Assembly: GCF_900459225.1 (NCBI RefSeq) | Contig: NZ_UHFH01000003.1 | Location: forward strand, 464,501 to 528,500 | Direction of reading: 5' to 3' | Source of the DNA: Streptococcus dysgalactiae subsp. dysgalactiae | GTDB taxonomy: Bacteria > Bacillota > Bacilli > Lactobacillales > Streptococcaceae | DNA length: 64,000 nucleotides | In this document: piece after piece, positions 47,336-57,900 of the stretch | Layout of the letters: the number at the start of each line of letters is the position of its first letter | How positions within the stretch are numbered: position 1 is the stretch's first letter | The notes under the pieces: generated by a model | The model's input: the letters and a program-made list of their open reading frames with translations, nothing else | What the model was told of the DNA's origin: nothing | Database searches by the model: none | Program-made: the position numbers and the translations under genes

Positions 47336-48226
47336 ATGGTAACATCACGTACTTATCCAGAAGAAAATCTAATCAAATCAACAGATCTTAAATACCCTAT
47401 CACAATCGACGTCACAAACAAATTCCAAGAAAATATCTCGAAATTGCTTGAAATGCTTGGGGTTACTCGTAAAATCTCAGTATCTGAGGGAATGACTCTT
47501 AAGACATACGCTGGTTATGATGTCACATTAGCTGATGGCACAGTTCCGGAAGGGGAAGTTATTCCGTTGTCTAAAGTCGCTCGCAAAACACACTCTGAGA
47601 AAAAAATCGAACTTAAAAAATATCGTAAAGCAACAACCGGCGAAGACATCCAAATGTATGGCTCTAACGAAGCTGTAACAAATACTGACAACGCACTTGT
47701 TCGTCAGTTGCAAAAGAAAATCCGCACAGACTTTGTGACTGCTCTTAAAACAGGTACAGGAACACAAGATGCTCTTGGTGCAGGATTGCAAGGGGCTTTA
47801 GCTTCTGCTTGGGGTAAACTGCAAGTGCTCTTTGAAGATTATGGTTCAGAGCGTGCGATTGTGTTTGCTAATAGCCTTGATGTCGCTGAATACATCGCTA
47901 AAGCCGGCATCACTACTCAAACCGCATTCGGATTGACTTACCTTGTCGATTTTACAGGGACGGTCATTATCTCGACAAACGATGTCACAAAAGGGGAAAT
48001 CTGGGCGACAGTACCAGAAAATATCATCTTTGCTTACATCAATCCAAATAATTCTGAATTAGCTAAAGAATTTAATCTTTACGGTGATCCAACCGGCTAC
48101 ATTGGAATGAATCACTTCCAAGAAAATACAACGCTTACTATCCAAACGTTGCTTGTATCTGGTATGGTGATGTATCCAGAACGCATTGACGGAATTGTTA
48201 AAGTAACTCTTACACCAGGCGTCTAA
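47336..48226 (+). CDS. Major capsid protein
   Basis: A 296-residue HK97-fold capsid protein. The N-arm (residues 1-60), the E-loop-like region (GMTLKTYAGYDVTLADGTVPEGEVIPLSKVARK region, 58-90) and the P-domain helix are recognisable, and the protein follows the scaffold gene directly. It forms the icosahedral shell. No protease domain is fused. Confidence 0.88.
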   Translation: MVTSRTYPEENLIKSTDLKYPITIDVTNKFQENISKLLEMLGVTRKISVSEGMTLKTYAGYDVTLADGTVPEGEVIPLSKVARKTHSEKKIELKKYRKATTGEDIQMYGSNEAVTNTDNALVRQLQKKIRTDFVTALKTGTGTQDALGAGLQGALASAWGKLQVLFEDYGSERAIVFANSLDVAEYIAKAGITTQTAFGLTYLVDFTGTVIISTNDVTKGEIWATVPENIIFAYINPNNSELAKEFNLYGDPTGYIGMNHFQENTTLTIQTLLVSGMVMYPERIDGIVKVTLTPGV

Positions 48227-48237
48227 GGGGGTAATCT

Positions 48238-48531
48238 ATGGCTTACACAGTAAAAGCACGTTTTTTTGACTTGCTTGACAATAGCTTTTTGTACGAGGTT
48301 GGCGACAGCTTTCCTCGCAAAGGCTATGAGCCAAGCAAAGAGCGCTTAGAAAGCTTGTTATCTAGCAACAATACAGAACATAAACCATTTATTGAGGTGT
48401 CAGGTAATGGCAATAGCTTAGATGGTTTAAAAGTGGATGAGTTAAAAGCTAAAGCCGAGGAATTAGGAATCGAAATTCCAAGCAATGCTAAAAAAGCTGA
48501 AATCATCGAATTACTGCAAGCACACATCTAG
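48238..48531 (+). CDS. Head protein with LEM/SAP-like C-terminus
   Basis: A 97-residue protein. The last 37 residues (LDGLKVDELKAKAEELGIEI and onward) form a helix-extended-helix (HeH/LEM/SAP/Rho-N type) motif, usually nucleic-acid binding. The first part is beta-rich. It may decorate or close the capsid. Confidence 0.65.
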   Translation: MAYTVKARFFDLLDNSFLYEVGDSFPRKGYEPSKERLESLLSSNNTEHKPFIEVSGNGNSLDGLKVDELKAKAEELGIEIPSNAKKAEIIELLQAHI

Positions 48532-48544
48532 AAAGTAGGTTGAC

Positions 48545-48889
48545 ATGGACGAAACAAAACAAGCAATTATTGATCGTGTCCGTGTCCGTTTAGCAGACGA
48601 AACGTCTTTAAAAGAGGAGTTATTAGAGGAGTTAACGCAAACGGCTATCGACCGTATTAATTTAAAAGTCGGCGATGTCGTTTTTAACCCTCTTTTTAAT
48701 TCCATCGCTGTTGATGTTGTTGTCAAAATGTATCGTCGTATGTATTTTGAAGGAATTGACACGGAAAAAGCAGACACAATATCAACTAAATTTATTGAAA
48801 ACGTTTTGGCAGAATATGGCGAGGAGTTAGCGTCATATAAAAAGGACCGTCTAGCCATCTTGAATAAAAAGGTGGTGCGGTTTTTATGA
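48545..48889 (+). CDS. Head-tail connector (gp6-like)
   Basis: A 114-residue helical protein of the SPP1 gp15/HK97 gp6 type (KQAIIDRVRVRLADETSLKEELLEELTQTAIDRI), which forms the ring below the portal. Position after capsid agrees. Confidence 0.8.
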   Translation: MDETKQAIIDRVRVRLADETSLKEELLEELTQTAIDRINLKVGDVVFNPLFNSIAVDVVVKMYRRMYFEGIDTEKADTISTKFIENVLAEYGEELASYKKDRLAILNKKVVRFL

Positions 48890-49197
48890 TGTTTGTTAAT
48901 TTTGACTTAGTAACATCGCAAAAAACGGGAGAAAAAGACAGACTCGGCAACGACATCACGAAAGATGTTGTCAAAAGAGTTGCTAAAGGTCGTTTTACTG
49001 AATGGTCGGCTGATGACGTGTCCTTATACGGTCGAGATTTAACGTCTAGCGCACGCAAATTGCTGACTAATCAAGTTAGCAAGGCGGAAGCCAAACAAGC
49101 GTCACACGTTGTAATAGACGGCTCAAAATACAAAGTTGAATCCGTTAAACATCTTGGTAGATGGAGACTACTCGTCATCAAAGGATATCGCTTATGA
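48886..49197 (+). CDS. Head closure protein
   Basis: A 103-residue beta-rich protein (FDLVTSQKTGEKDRLGND, VESVKHLGRWRLLVIKGYRL) in the second connector position, as SPP1 gp16-type stoppers. Overlaps both neighbours by four bases. Confidence 0.75.
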   Translation: MMFVNFDLVTSQKTGEKDRLGNDITKDVVKRVAKGRFTEWSADDVSLYGRDLTSSARKLLTNQVSKAEAKQASHVVIDGSKYKVESVKHLGRWRLLVIKGYRL

Positions 49198-49589
49198 GAA
49201 TGTCAATGACAGGTATGCCAGCCTTAGAGGTAAAACTAAGGTCAATGAGCGAGAAGCGTTGGGATAGGGTTGTCAACAAAAACCTCACAGAGATGTTTAA
49301 CAGATCAGCAAGACCGCCTGGTACACCGATTGGTAAAAACACTAAAAGGCATAAGTCTGGCGAGTTGTTGCGCTCTAGACGTCTCAAAAAGGTAAACTCA
49401 TCAAAAGGTGTTATCACAGGTAATTTTGGATATATCAAGGACTATGCACCTCATGTTGAATACGGTCATAGACTTGTCCGTAACGGCAAACAGATTGGCT
49501 ATGTTAACGGGACAAAATACCTGTTTAATAACGTCAAAAAACAGCGTGAAATTTATAGGCAAGACATGCTAAACGAATTAAGGAGATGA
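49194..49589 (+). CDS. HK97 gp10-like tail-completion protein
   Basis: A 131-residue basic protein (MPALEVKLRSMSEKRWDRVV, RSARPPGTPIGKNTKRHKSG, YIKDYAPHVEYGHRL) of the gp10/minor capsid group. I use the ATG at 49194, which overlaps the previous stop, not the earlier one at 49161. Confidence 0.8.
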   Translation: MRMSMTGMPALEVKLRSMSEKRWDRVVNKNLTEMFNRSARPPGTPIGKNTKRHKSGELLRSRRLKKVNSSKGVITGNFGYIKDYAPHVEYGHRLVRNGKQIGYVNGTKYLFNNVKKQREIYRQDMLNELRR

Positions 49590-49590
49590 C

Positions 49591-50001
49591 ATGTTAAAAA
49601 AACTGGGACTGGTTGATTTACATGCCTCAATTAAACAAAAAATTGAAGATAAGACAGGGTTGATGGCTTATGATCACGTCCCAGAAGACGTGCCATCGCC
49701 TTTTTATTTTATTGAGGTTGTGGATAAACGACCAGAAGACACAAAAGTCATGTGGTGTGAAGTGTTTACGGTTTGGATACATGCCATAGCGGAAGCTGGG
49801 AAAAGCAAAATAGCTATTTATGACATGATTGAAAAACTCGAAGAAGCGCTCACAGAAGAATTAGTTTTGCCAGAAGAAATCGACATTTTGAGACAATCAG
49901 AAGTTGGTATGCAATCCTTACAAGAGGACGAAACTGGCGAAATGCATGCAATTGTAGCCTACGAAATAAAAGTTTCGTACGGTTTTAAAGTAAAAATTTA
50001 A
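49591..50001 (+). CDS. Tail terminator protein
   Basis: A 136-residue protein in the tail-terminator slot before the major tail protein (LKKLGLVDLHASIKQKIEDKTG, MWCEVFTVWIHAIAEAG). The fold is inferred from position and size. Confidence 0.75.
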   Translation: MLKKLGLVDLHASIKQKIEDKTGLMAYDHVPEDVPSPFYFIEVVDKRPEDTKVMWCEVFTVWIHAIAEAGKSKIAIYDMIEKLEEALTEELVLPEEIDILRQSEVGMQSLQEDETGEMHAIVAYEIKVSYGFKVKI

Positions 50002-50012
50002 AAGGAGAAATA

Positions 50013-50519
50013 ATGGTGGCATTTGACCAAAATGTTTATTGTAATTTTGATGCATCGGCAACAAAAGCCATTGCTGGTAAAGACATTATCTTAGCAATCT
50101 TTGATAAAACTGGTGCAAAATTACTTGCTATTAGTGGTCAGCAAGGGTTAACAATTAACCGTACAGCTGACTCAATTGAGGTATCATCTAAAGATACCAA
50201 AGGCGGTTGGAAATCAAAAATTCCAGGAATGAAAGAATGGTCCATTGACAACGATGGTCTTTATGTACCGTCAGACGAGACTCACAAACAATTGGGCGAA
50301 GCTTTTGAAAAGAGCGAGTTTGTTTGTATTAAAGTTATTAACGGTAAAACCAAAAAAGGTATGTTTGGCGGACTTGCTTCGGTAAGTGATTATAGCTTGG
50401 AGGCACCTTATGATGACGGCATGACATATTCAATCAGTCTCGAAGGGAATGGAGCATTGATTGATTTATCAACATTATCACCAGAAGACGCTGAAAAAGT
50501 AACAGCTATGCCTAGCTAA
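50013..50519 (+). CDS. Major tail protein
   Basis: A 168-residue tail-tube protein (LAISGQQGLTINRTADSIEVSSKDTKGGWKS is the strand region; PYDDGMTYSISLEGNGAL). It polymerises into the tail tube. AAAGGAG precedes the start. Confidence 0.88.
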   Translation: MVAFDQNVYCNFDASATKAIAGKDIILAIFDKTGAKLLAISGQQGLTINRTADSIEVSSKDTKGGWKSKIPGMKEWSIDNDGLYVPSDETHKQLGEAFEKSEFVCIKVINGKTKKGMFGGLASVSDYSLEAPYDDGMTYSISLEGNGALIDLSTLSPEDAEKVTAMPS

Positions 50520-50530
50520 CAGGGGGACAA

Positions 50531-50848
50531 ATGGAAAAAGAATTGATTATTATTGACGAAAAACAATACGAACTAAAATACAACGAAAAAACCATTGAAA
50601 CGGTAGAAGCTTTGACAGGTAAAGCGTTTATGGATGTTGTTGTAAATAACAAAGGTATGTTGTCGCTATCTATGCTACGTCAGTATTTTGCTAACGCTCT
50701 TTATGCGGTAGAAGGCGGTCGTGTGTCTAGCGAGCAAGGCTCTAACGTTTTTACTAAAGTGTTAAATACAAAAGGTTATGCGTATGTAAATATGCTGGTG
50801 ATCAACACAATCCAGCGTGATTGCCCTTTTTTCTTCCTCGGCGCTTAG
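50531..50848 (+). CDS. Tail assembly chaperone, short form (gpG-like)
   Basis: A 105-residue protein (EKTIETVEALTGKAFMDVVV, SMLRQYFANALYAVEGGRVS). The slippery heptamer T TTT TTC at 50827-50833 lies five codons before its stop. Ribosomes that slip -1 there enter the next frame and make the long gpGT-type fusion that recruits the tape measure. Confidence 0.85.
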   Translation: MEKELIIIDEKQYELKYNEKTIETVEALTGKAFMDVVVNNKGMLSLSMLRQYFANALYAVEGGRVSSEQGSNVFTKVLNTKGYAYVNMLVINTIQRDCPFFFLGA

Positions 50849-51279
50849 TTGACTTTGAGTACCTCGGCGGGTCTAGTGATAGCATAGATGCAGAATACGA
50901 CAGATTAGCAAGTCAGTATCACAAAGATATTGACTTTGCTTTTTATTTTGTCAATTTTGGGACTACAAAGTCCGAATTCTTGGAATTAACCAGACGGGAA
51001 AAAGCCTTTATCAGAAAAGCTTGGGAAGATAAGCAAGTGAGAGAAGGTGAGCTTATGCGCAATGCTGTGCTAAATGCGGTCAGTAATGCTATGCGCAAAA
51101 AAAGCGCTAAATTTGTTGATTTGTGGAAGCGTCAGCAACAGCCTGCGAACATGGAAATCGTTGAAGCGCATTTGGAAATCATTAACAAAAACATCGCTGA
51201 TGAAGGTAAATCTTGGGTTGATTTAGTCTATCAAGCTAATAATATGACAAAACCGAGCGAGGGGGTGGACAATGGCTGA
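50821..51279 (+). CDS. Tail assembly chaperone, -1 frameshift extension (gpT-like)
   Basis: About 150 residues that are normally made as the C-terminal part of the frameshift product. The frame begins exactly across the T TTT TTC site. The apparent TTG start at 50821 has no ribosome binding site. The sequence is helical and charged (FRKAWEDK-like FIRKAWEDKQVREGELM). The end overlaps the tape-measure start. Confidence 0.8.
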   Translation: MPFFLPRRLVDFEYLGGSSDSIDAEYDRLASQYHKDIDFAFYFVNFGTTKSEFLELTRREKAFIRKAWEDKQVREGELMRNAVLNAVSNAMRKKSAKFVDLWKRQQQPANMEIVEAHLEIINKNIADEGKSWVDLVYQANNMTKPSEGVDNG

Positions 51280-53470
51280 TTATACTTTAGCAATACAGGT
51301 AACCGGTGACTCCTCCGAAATGCTAAAAGAATTTGAAAAAGCGATAAAAGCAGCAGAAAAACTCAAAGAAAAAGTCAAAAAGACAAATCAGGAGATGACC
51401 TCTGAATTTGATTTAGCTGCTAAAAGCTTAACTGATTTTTCGGGCAAAATGAAAGACATCAGTCAAAGCATGTCTGAATTTGGCTCAAAAATTAGCGACG
51501 TTGGGTCGTCATTAACCCAAAAAATAACCTTACCTCTTGCAGCAGGTGTCGGGTATGCTGTCAAACAATTCGCTGATTTAGAACAAGCGGTAGGCGGTGT
51601 TGAGACGCTATTTAAGCAATCAGCAAAAGAGGTAATAAAAAACTCCGAAAAAGCTTATAAAACAGCTGGTATCTCTGGAACAAAATACATGGAGCAGGTG
51701 ACTTCATTCTCTGCAAGTTTATTACAAGGGTTAGGTGGAGATACTGCGAAAGCCGCTAAGGTAGCTGATAAGGCTATCATTGACATGTCTGACAACGCTA
51801 ACAAATTTGGTACTAGCATTGAGTCAATCCAAAATGCCTATCAAGGCTTTGCTAAAGGTAATTACACGATGCTGGACAACCTTAAATTAGGTTTTGGCGG
51901 GACAAAAGAGGAAATGAAAAGGCTCCTTGAAGAAGCCGAAAAATTATCTGGTGTGCATTATGACATTGAAAATTTTGCGGACATTATCGAAGCTATCCAC
52001 GTTATCCAAAACGAATTGGAAATAACTGGAACTACTGCTAAAGAAGGAAGTACAACAGTCAGTGGTTCGTTCCAAGCTATGCTTGCATCTGCTAATAACT
52101 TAGCAGCTGGGCTAGGTGACAAAAACGCTGACGTTAAGCGTTTGATGGCAGAGTTAGAGGAAACCACAAAACAGTTTGTCACAAATGTAAGTAACGTTTT
52201 AAAAACCATATGGGACAATTTGCCATTAGAACCTTGGCAAAGGTGGACATTGTCTATTGTAGCTCTAGCAGGTCCTGTCTTGCTTGTATTTGGTAAATTA
52301 ACAGTAGGAATAGCATCTTTGGTAGAATCCTTCGGAATCATAAGCGAGGCGATCGCCCCGTTTTTCACATGGATGAGCGGAATTGTTTCGCAAGGTGGTG
52401 CAGTTTCAAGCGTTATTTCATCGCTTGGCGGTGGGTTATCAGGATTTGCCGCTTTAGCAAGCGCTGTAATAGCTGTAATAGCTCTTATTGTTTATACAAT
52501 TCAAGACTTGTGGAAAACTTCAGAAAAATTTAGAAACGCAGTAACTGGCATCTTTACCACTTTAGGTAATATTGTTCAAAGTGCGTGGACTGGTTTTTTA
52601 CAACCTGTTTTTACAGCACTTAAAGCTATCATTGATGCTATTGTGGATGAGGCTTTGACACCTCTATACGATAGTTTTAAAGGTATGGTTGAGATGATTG
52701 TTGTTTCGCTTTCGGATCTTTTAGCTAAATTCGAACCCGTTATCCAATTTATCATGAATGTTTTTGGCACTATATTACCTCCCGTTTTAATCGCTTTAGG
52801 CAGTATTTTTATTGGTGTTTTTACAACCATAACCAACGTTGTAGGCACAGCGTTTACATTATTCGGAGAACTCATAAAAAACCTTATGAAAATTATGGGC
52901 GGACTGACTGATTTTATCACTGGTGTTTTCACAGGCAACTGGGAAAAGGCTTGGAATGGTGTTGTTGATATATTTAGCGGTATTTTTAATGGTATTGTTG
53001 CTATTGGAAAAGGTGTGCTAAATGCCTTGATTGACATGATTAATGGGGCCATCAGTGGTATTAACTTTTTAATTAAATCAGCTAACAAAATACCTGGAGT
53101 AAATGTTGGTTTAATTGATAAAATCCCATATCTCGCCAGAGGGACATCCAATTGGCAGGGTGGATTTGCTCGTATTAACGAGGGTGGACGCGGTGAATTG
53201 GTACACTTGCCAAACGACACAACCGTTGTCCCACACGATGTCAGTATGAAATACGCTCGAGAATCTGCTAAAGCCAATTCTGGTGTTGCTTATATGGATA
53301 GTAATGATGAGATTGCCAAAAGTGCTTTGAAACTAGCTAACGATGCTGTTAAACGCCCTGTTGTGTTAAATATCAACGGCCGTGAGGTCGCTAGAACGAC
53401 AGGTGGAGATATGAGAGATTATCTAAATAGTCGAGATATGACATTAAAACGATTGAGAGGTGAGGTTTAG
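51272..53470 (+). CDS. Tape measure protein
   Basis: A 732-residue tail-length protein. N-terminal coiled coil (residues 15-90), TP901-type tape measure core (GVGYAVKQFADLEQAVGGVETLFKQSAKE, about 90-330), several hydrophobic segments (330-600) and a conserved FARINEGGRGELVHLPNDTTV region near residue 630. No lysozyme or peptidase domain is seen. The length would set a short-to-medium siphovirus tail. Confidence 0.93.
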   Translation: MADYTLAIQVTGDSSEMLKEFEKAIKAAEKLKEKVKKTNQEMTSEFDLAAKSLTDFSGKMKDISQSMSEFGSKISDVGSSLTQKITLPLAAGVGYAVKQFADLEQAVGGVETLFKQSAKEVIKNSEKAYKTAGISGTKYMEQVTSFSASLLQGLGGDTAKAAKVADKAIIDMSDNANKFGTSIESIQNAYQGFAKGNYTMLDNLKLGFGGTKEEMKRLLEEAEKLSGVHYDIENFADIIEAIHVIQNELEITGTTAKEGSTTVSGSFQAMLASANNLAAGLGDKNADVKRLMAELEETTKQFVTNVSNVLKTIWDNLPLEPWQRWTLSIVALAGPVLLVFGKLTVGIASLVESFGIISEAIAPFFTWMSGIVSQGGAVSSVISSLGGGLSGFAALASAVIAVIALIVYTIQDLWKTSEKFRNAVTGIFTTLGNIVQSAWTGFLQPVFTALKAIIDAIVDEALTPLYDSFKGMVEMIVVSLSDLLAKFEPVIQFIMNVFGTILPPVLIALGSIFIGVFTTITNVVGTAFTLFGELIKNLMKIMGGLTDFITGVFTGNWEKAWNGVVDIFSGIFNGIVAIGKGVLNALIDMINGAISGINFLIKSANKIPGVNVGLIDKIPYLARGTSNWQGGFARINEGGRGELVHLPNDTTVVPHDVSMKYARESAKANSGVAYMDSNDEIAKSALKLANDAVKRPVVLNINGREVARTTGGDMRDYLNSRDMTLKRLRGEV

Positions 53471-54952
53471 ATGGCTACAATGACTTTTAATGATGTGGAC
53501 TTATCTAGCCTCATCACTATCATGTCTATTAATCGCGATATCGGTAACGAGAGACAAGCCGAAACCAACGATGCTCCATTTATTGGTTTGCATGTTAAAA
53601 AAATCAATACTAGCGCAAAAATCATTACAGTTGACTTTTATTTAAAAGACAGGACAAACGAGTACGCATTAAACCAGCTAAAACATAAACTAGCTGGTAT
53701 TTTTAATGTTAACGAGCAAGTCAAAGTAACTTTTAGCGACGAACCTGACAAATATTATCTAGCTATACCAATAAATAAAATATCTGCTAGCGACCCGATC
53801 GCATGGTTAAGCCTAGTAACTTTGGAACTGCTTGTTCCAGACGGTGTGGCCCACTCAGTGTCATACAAAAAAATCACGAATTACAGACAAGATGGCAAGA
53901 AGCTACTGATTGACATTACAAACAACGGTAATGTCGACGCGCATCCAATCATCACAGTCAAGCACAATGCAGAAAATGGCTATTTAGCTTTTGTTAATAA
54001 ATCATCTGTTTTTGAAGTCGGAGACAGAGAAATAGCAGATGCTGAAATTCGTGAGAAGTCGGTTGTTGCTTACGATTTTAAAGACGAAAGAATCGTCAAT
54101 GCCTTAACAACAGGCAAAAAGAATGTTGCTATTTTAAACGATAAAGGACAGATTTTAGATAAAAACTTGCAATGGAATCAGGTTTGGGATAGAAAACACC
54201 TTGAAATTGAAGGCAGTATTTCTCCTGGTTACCATGCTGGTTCTTTAACATTTGACATCCCTGATGGCGGTGGGCTTTACGACTATATCTGGTGGCGGCA
54301 AGTCTTTATTTGTGGGTTGATGAATCAATATGGTTTTATCAAAGTAGCAGTATCAGACGAAAATGACCAATTTTTATACGGTGTCGAAACCTACAAAAGG
54401 CAAGCTGGTACTAAGACAGAGTATAATTTTATGATCACCGATGGTAAAGGCGGTTTTAAAAATACTGATTTAAAATGGACGTTTGATGCAACAACAGCAA
54501 ACGAACATAATCCGTTCAATGAGCCGAGAGGCTGGTCTGATATGACGAGGGCTGATGACACTGTGTCTGTATTTTGGTGGGGTTCTCAAAACAAGCGAGT
54601 GTTCCCCGAATTAAAGGGAAAAAAATCTAAACAGGTACACATTGCAATTGGAACTATTCAAGGCAATCCTTTAGTAACACACATGTATATTGACGGATTT
54701 TATTATCGCAAGGACAAAGTGCCGTACGAATTTAATGTTCCGAATGCTTTCGGGACAGGGACGGAAGTTGTCATTAATGCCGAAAATGACACGGTTTTAG
54801 TCGATAACATTCCAAAAGCCAACATCATCGTTGATGGCTTTTTTAGTTTTCCTAAAATTCCTCCAGGTTCATCGACATTAGAGGTTTACTCGTCAAGTTG
54901 GTCGACTGCTAACCCAGATATAACATTAAGTTTTGAAGAAAGGTGGCTATAA
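53471..54952 (+). CDS. Distal tail protein (Dit) with C-terminal extension
   Basis: A 493-residue protein. The N-terminal 140 residues have the Dit/sipho_tail fold (FNDVDLSSLITIMSINRDIG, DEPDKYYLAIPINKISASDP). The remainder is a long extension (WWRQVFICGLMNQYGFIK, SVFWWGSQNKRVFPE) that may hold carbohydrate-binding modules. It forms the hub connecting tube and baseplate. Confidence 0.85.
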   Translation: MATMTFNDVDLSSLITIMSINRDIGNERQAETNDAPFIGLHVKKINTSAKIITVDFYLKDRTNEYALNQLKHKLAGIFNVNEQVKVTFSDEPDKYYLAIPINKISASDPIAWLSLVTLELLVPDGVAHSVSYKKITNYRQDGKKLLIDITNNGNVDAHPIITVKHNAENGYLAFVNKSSVFEVGDREIADAEIREKSVVAYDFKDERIVNALTTGKKNVAILNDKGQILDKNLQWNQVWDRKHLEIEGSISPGYHAGSLTFDIPDGGGLYDYIWWRQVFICGLMNQYGFIKVAVSDENDQFLYGVETYKRQAGTKTEYNFMITDGKGGFKNTDLKWTFDATTANEHNPFNEPRGWSDMTRADDTVSVFWWGSQNKRVFPELKGKKSKQVHIAIGTIQGNPLVTHMYIDGFYYRKDKVPYEFNVPNAFGTGTEVVINAENDTVLVDNIPKANIIVDGFFSFPKIPPGSSTLEVYSSSWSTANPDITLSFEERWL

Positions 54953-57900
54953 TTGCTTATAACAATTCACAACGCAAATTTAGAAAAAGTTGCTTATATT
55001 GATAACGATAAGCAAGACACCTTAAATTATTATGATGATAAATTTTCGCAGTATTTAAAGACGGCTAATTCAACGTTTGAATTTACGGTTTATAAGCGAG
55101 GAATTAAGTCTGACACAGTCAAAGAAAAGGCCTATCTGACATTAACAGAGAGGTCTTTTGTGTCGTTTAAATACAACGGCAAGTCTTATTTGTTTAACGT
55201 GATGTCAACAGACGAGACAGACATTGAAATACGTTGTTACTGCGAGAATCTCAATCTCGAGCTACTTAATGAGTATGCAGGACCTTATAAAGCAGCGACT
55301 CAAATGTCTTTTGTGGATTATTGTAATTTATTTGGCATCCTTAAAAACGGTGCTATTACCATTGGCGCCAATGAGGTATCAGGCCAAAAACGAACAATCG
55401 AATGGACTGGTCAAGATACCAATCTCAAACGCTTGTTATCAATCGCTAATAATTTTGATGCTGAAATTGAATTTGTGACAAATTTAAGAAACGATTCAAG
55501 TTTGAAGTCGTTTGTTATGAATGTCTACAAGAAGAACGATGCTACACATCAAGGTGTCGGTCGTAGACGAGATGATATTATTTTGCAATATGGCAAAAAT
55601 ATCGAGAGTGTCAGACGTAAGATTGATAAAACAGGCATTTACAACGCTATAAGACCAAGCGGTAAAACAACAACGACGACAACTACAACGACTGCTAAAC
55701 AAGGCTCTGTGCAAACAGTTTCTGTTTTGTGGTCGGGCGGTAATTTGACTTATGCAGGTCATGTAATGCAATCATCTGTTGTTAACACCATTTTAAGTTT
55801 ATGCAGTAAATACAAGCTGTTACCATCTGGTGTCTTTAGTCAGCTTTACCTTGAATCGTTTTGGGGAGATACTCCAGTCGGAAGAGCTGACAATAACTGG
55901 GGTGGTATTACTTGGACAGGTGCAACAACTAGACCAAGCGGAATAAATGTCTCCAAAGGGCAGCCTCGTGCTGAAGGTGGTTATTACAACCACTACGCAA
56001 GTGTTGATGACTACTTAAAAGATTATACTTACCTCTTGGCTGAGCAAGGTATTTATGCCGTAAAAGGTAAGCTAACCATTGACGAGTATACAAAAGGCCT
56101 ATTTAGAGTCGGTGGTGCAACATATGACTATGCAGCCGCTGGTTATGCTCATTATGCACCTCTCATGCGAGACATCCGAGCAGGTGTTAACCGTAATAAT
56201 AATGGCGCTATGGATAACGTCGATAACCAATTTAAAAATGGTGGTTCGACTAGTCAAAACACTACTCAGATAGCTTCTAAAACAAAAGCAGTGCTTGCGG
56301 AAGCGAACAGACTGAAAGGTCAACGAGTAGGCTCTGGTCAATGTTATGCGTTAGCTGCTTGGTACGCTATGAAGTTAGATGGTCCAGGCCTAAACGGTGG
56401 TGTAACTAGTTTTAGAGGACTTATTGGTGCTGGCGCTGCCGCTGCTCAGATTGGTACGGATTACAACTGGGGTCAATTTGGTTGGAAAGTTGTACAACCA
56501 AATAAAGTCGCAGACTTAATCACAGGCTCGATTGTTAACATCAGAGCAAACGCTGGCAGTCCTGTTTTTACAGGTGGTTGGGGGCATACTGTTGTCGTTA
56601 AATCTCTATCTGGAGACACGCTCACAGTATTAGAGCAAAACTATAACAACGTGCAAACTGTCCAAGAGCATACATATAGCGCTAGCGCTTATTTATCAGT
56701 TGTACAGACAGTCTGTTATCCGCCAGAAATCGTTCAAGGAAAACGTGTCGAAGGTACTGCACAAGCAGAACAACCGCAATCTGAAACAACCACGGCATCT
56801 GAAGAAAAAGAGGTCTTAATTAATCCATCGCTTTATCGTGAGTGGAAAAACGAAGCGGGACAAGTTGAGTTTTACGTTAAAAACAGTATGCTCTACGCCC
56901 CTCTATCTAAATCTCTTTATCCGTCAGCGTTTACTGGCATCGAGACAGACGACAACTGGATACGAAAAGATTTAGATGTTGACACAGAGAGCGAGGAAAA
57001 GCTTATCTCTGTTGCTCTCGCAGACCTGAGAAAACATTGTTATCCAGCGGTAACCTATGAAGTATCTGGGTTTATTGGTGATTTAGATATTGGTGACACC
57101 ATCAAAATCAATGACCCAGAATACACCCCAAGCTTAATTTTAGAAGCAAGGGTTAGCGAGCAACACATTTCGTTTACAGAGCCTAATCAAAATAAGACAG
57201 TATTTGATAATTACAGAGCTTTAGAGAGCAAAGTCTCACAAGGTTTAATTGACCGCATGAACGAATTAGCAGAAGCTGCTAAACCTTACGACTTGCGGTT
57301 AATGACAGACAATGGAAATGTGTTTTTAAACGGCGAAGGCCGCACGATTTTAACTGCTGAACTTTGGAAAGGTAACAAAAAGTTTGATGCAAGCTATCAA
57401 TTTAAACGAGATGGTCAATTAGCCGGCGCTGGATTGCAATTGGCAGTTGACGCTAAGGATGTACCGTCTGATAAACCTCTAATCATTACTGTTGAGGCTT
57501 ATTTAAATAATGAGTTGATTGCAAGTAAACAGATTACTTTTACTAACTCGCTTGGAGAACAAGGACCAGCTGGACGTGGGATTGTCTCTACAGAGGACTA
57601 TTACTTAGCGTCACCAAATCGTACAGGTGTCACATCTGCAACATCTGGTTGGACTAAGACGCCTCAGGAAATTACTGAGACTAATAAATATCATTGGTAT
57701 TATCATGTTGATGTTTATTCAGATGGCACTCGAAAAGAGACGACACCGGCTATTATTGGTGTTTACGGCGATAAAGGTTCAGATGGCAAGCAAGGAGAAA
57801 AAGGGAACGATGGTCCAATGGGTCCGCAAGGTCCTGCCGGAGCGCTAGATGAAAAGCAACTACAAGACATCAATAATAAAATTGATGGCAAAGCAGACCA

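Noticed and set aside
52576-53277. 233-codon minus-strand frame opposite the tape measure gene
   Set aside because: Shadow of a real gene; no start signal, and the direction is against the whole late operon.
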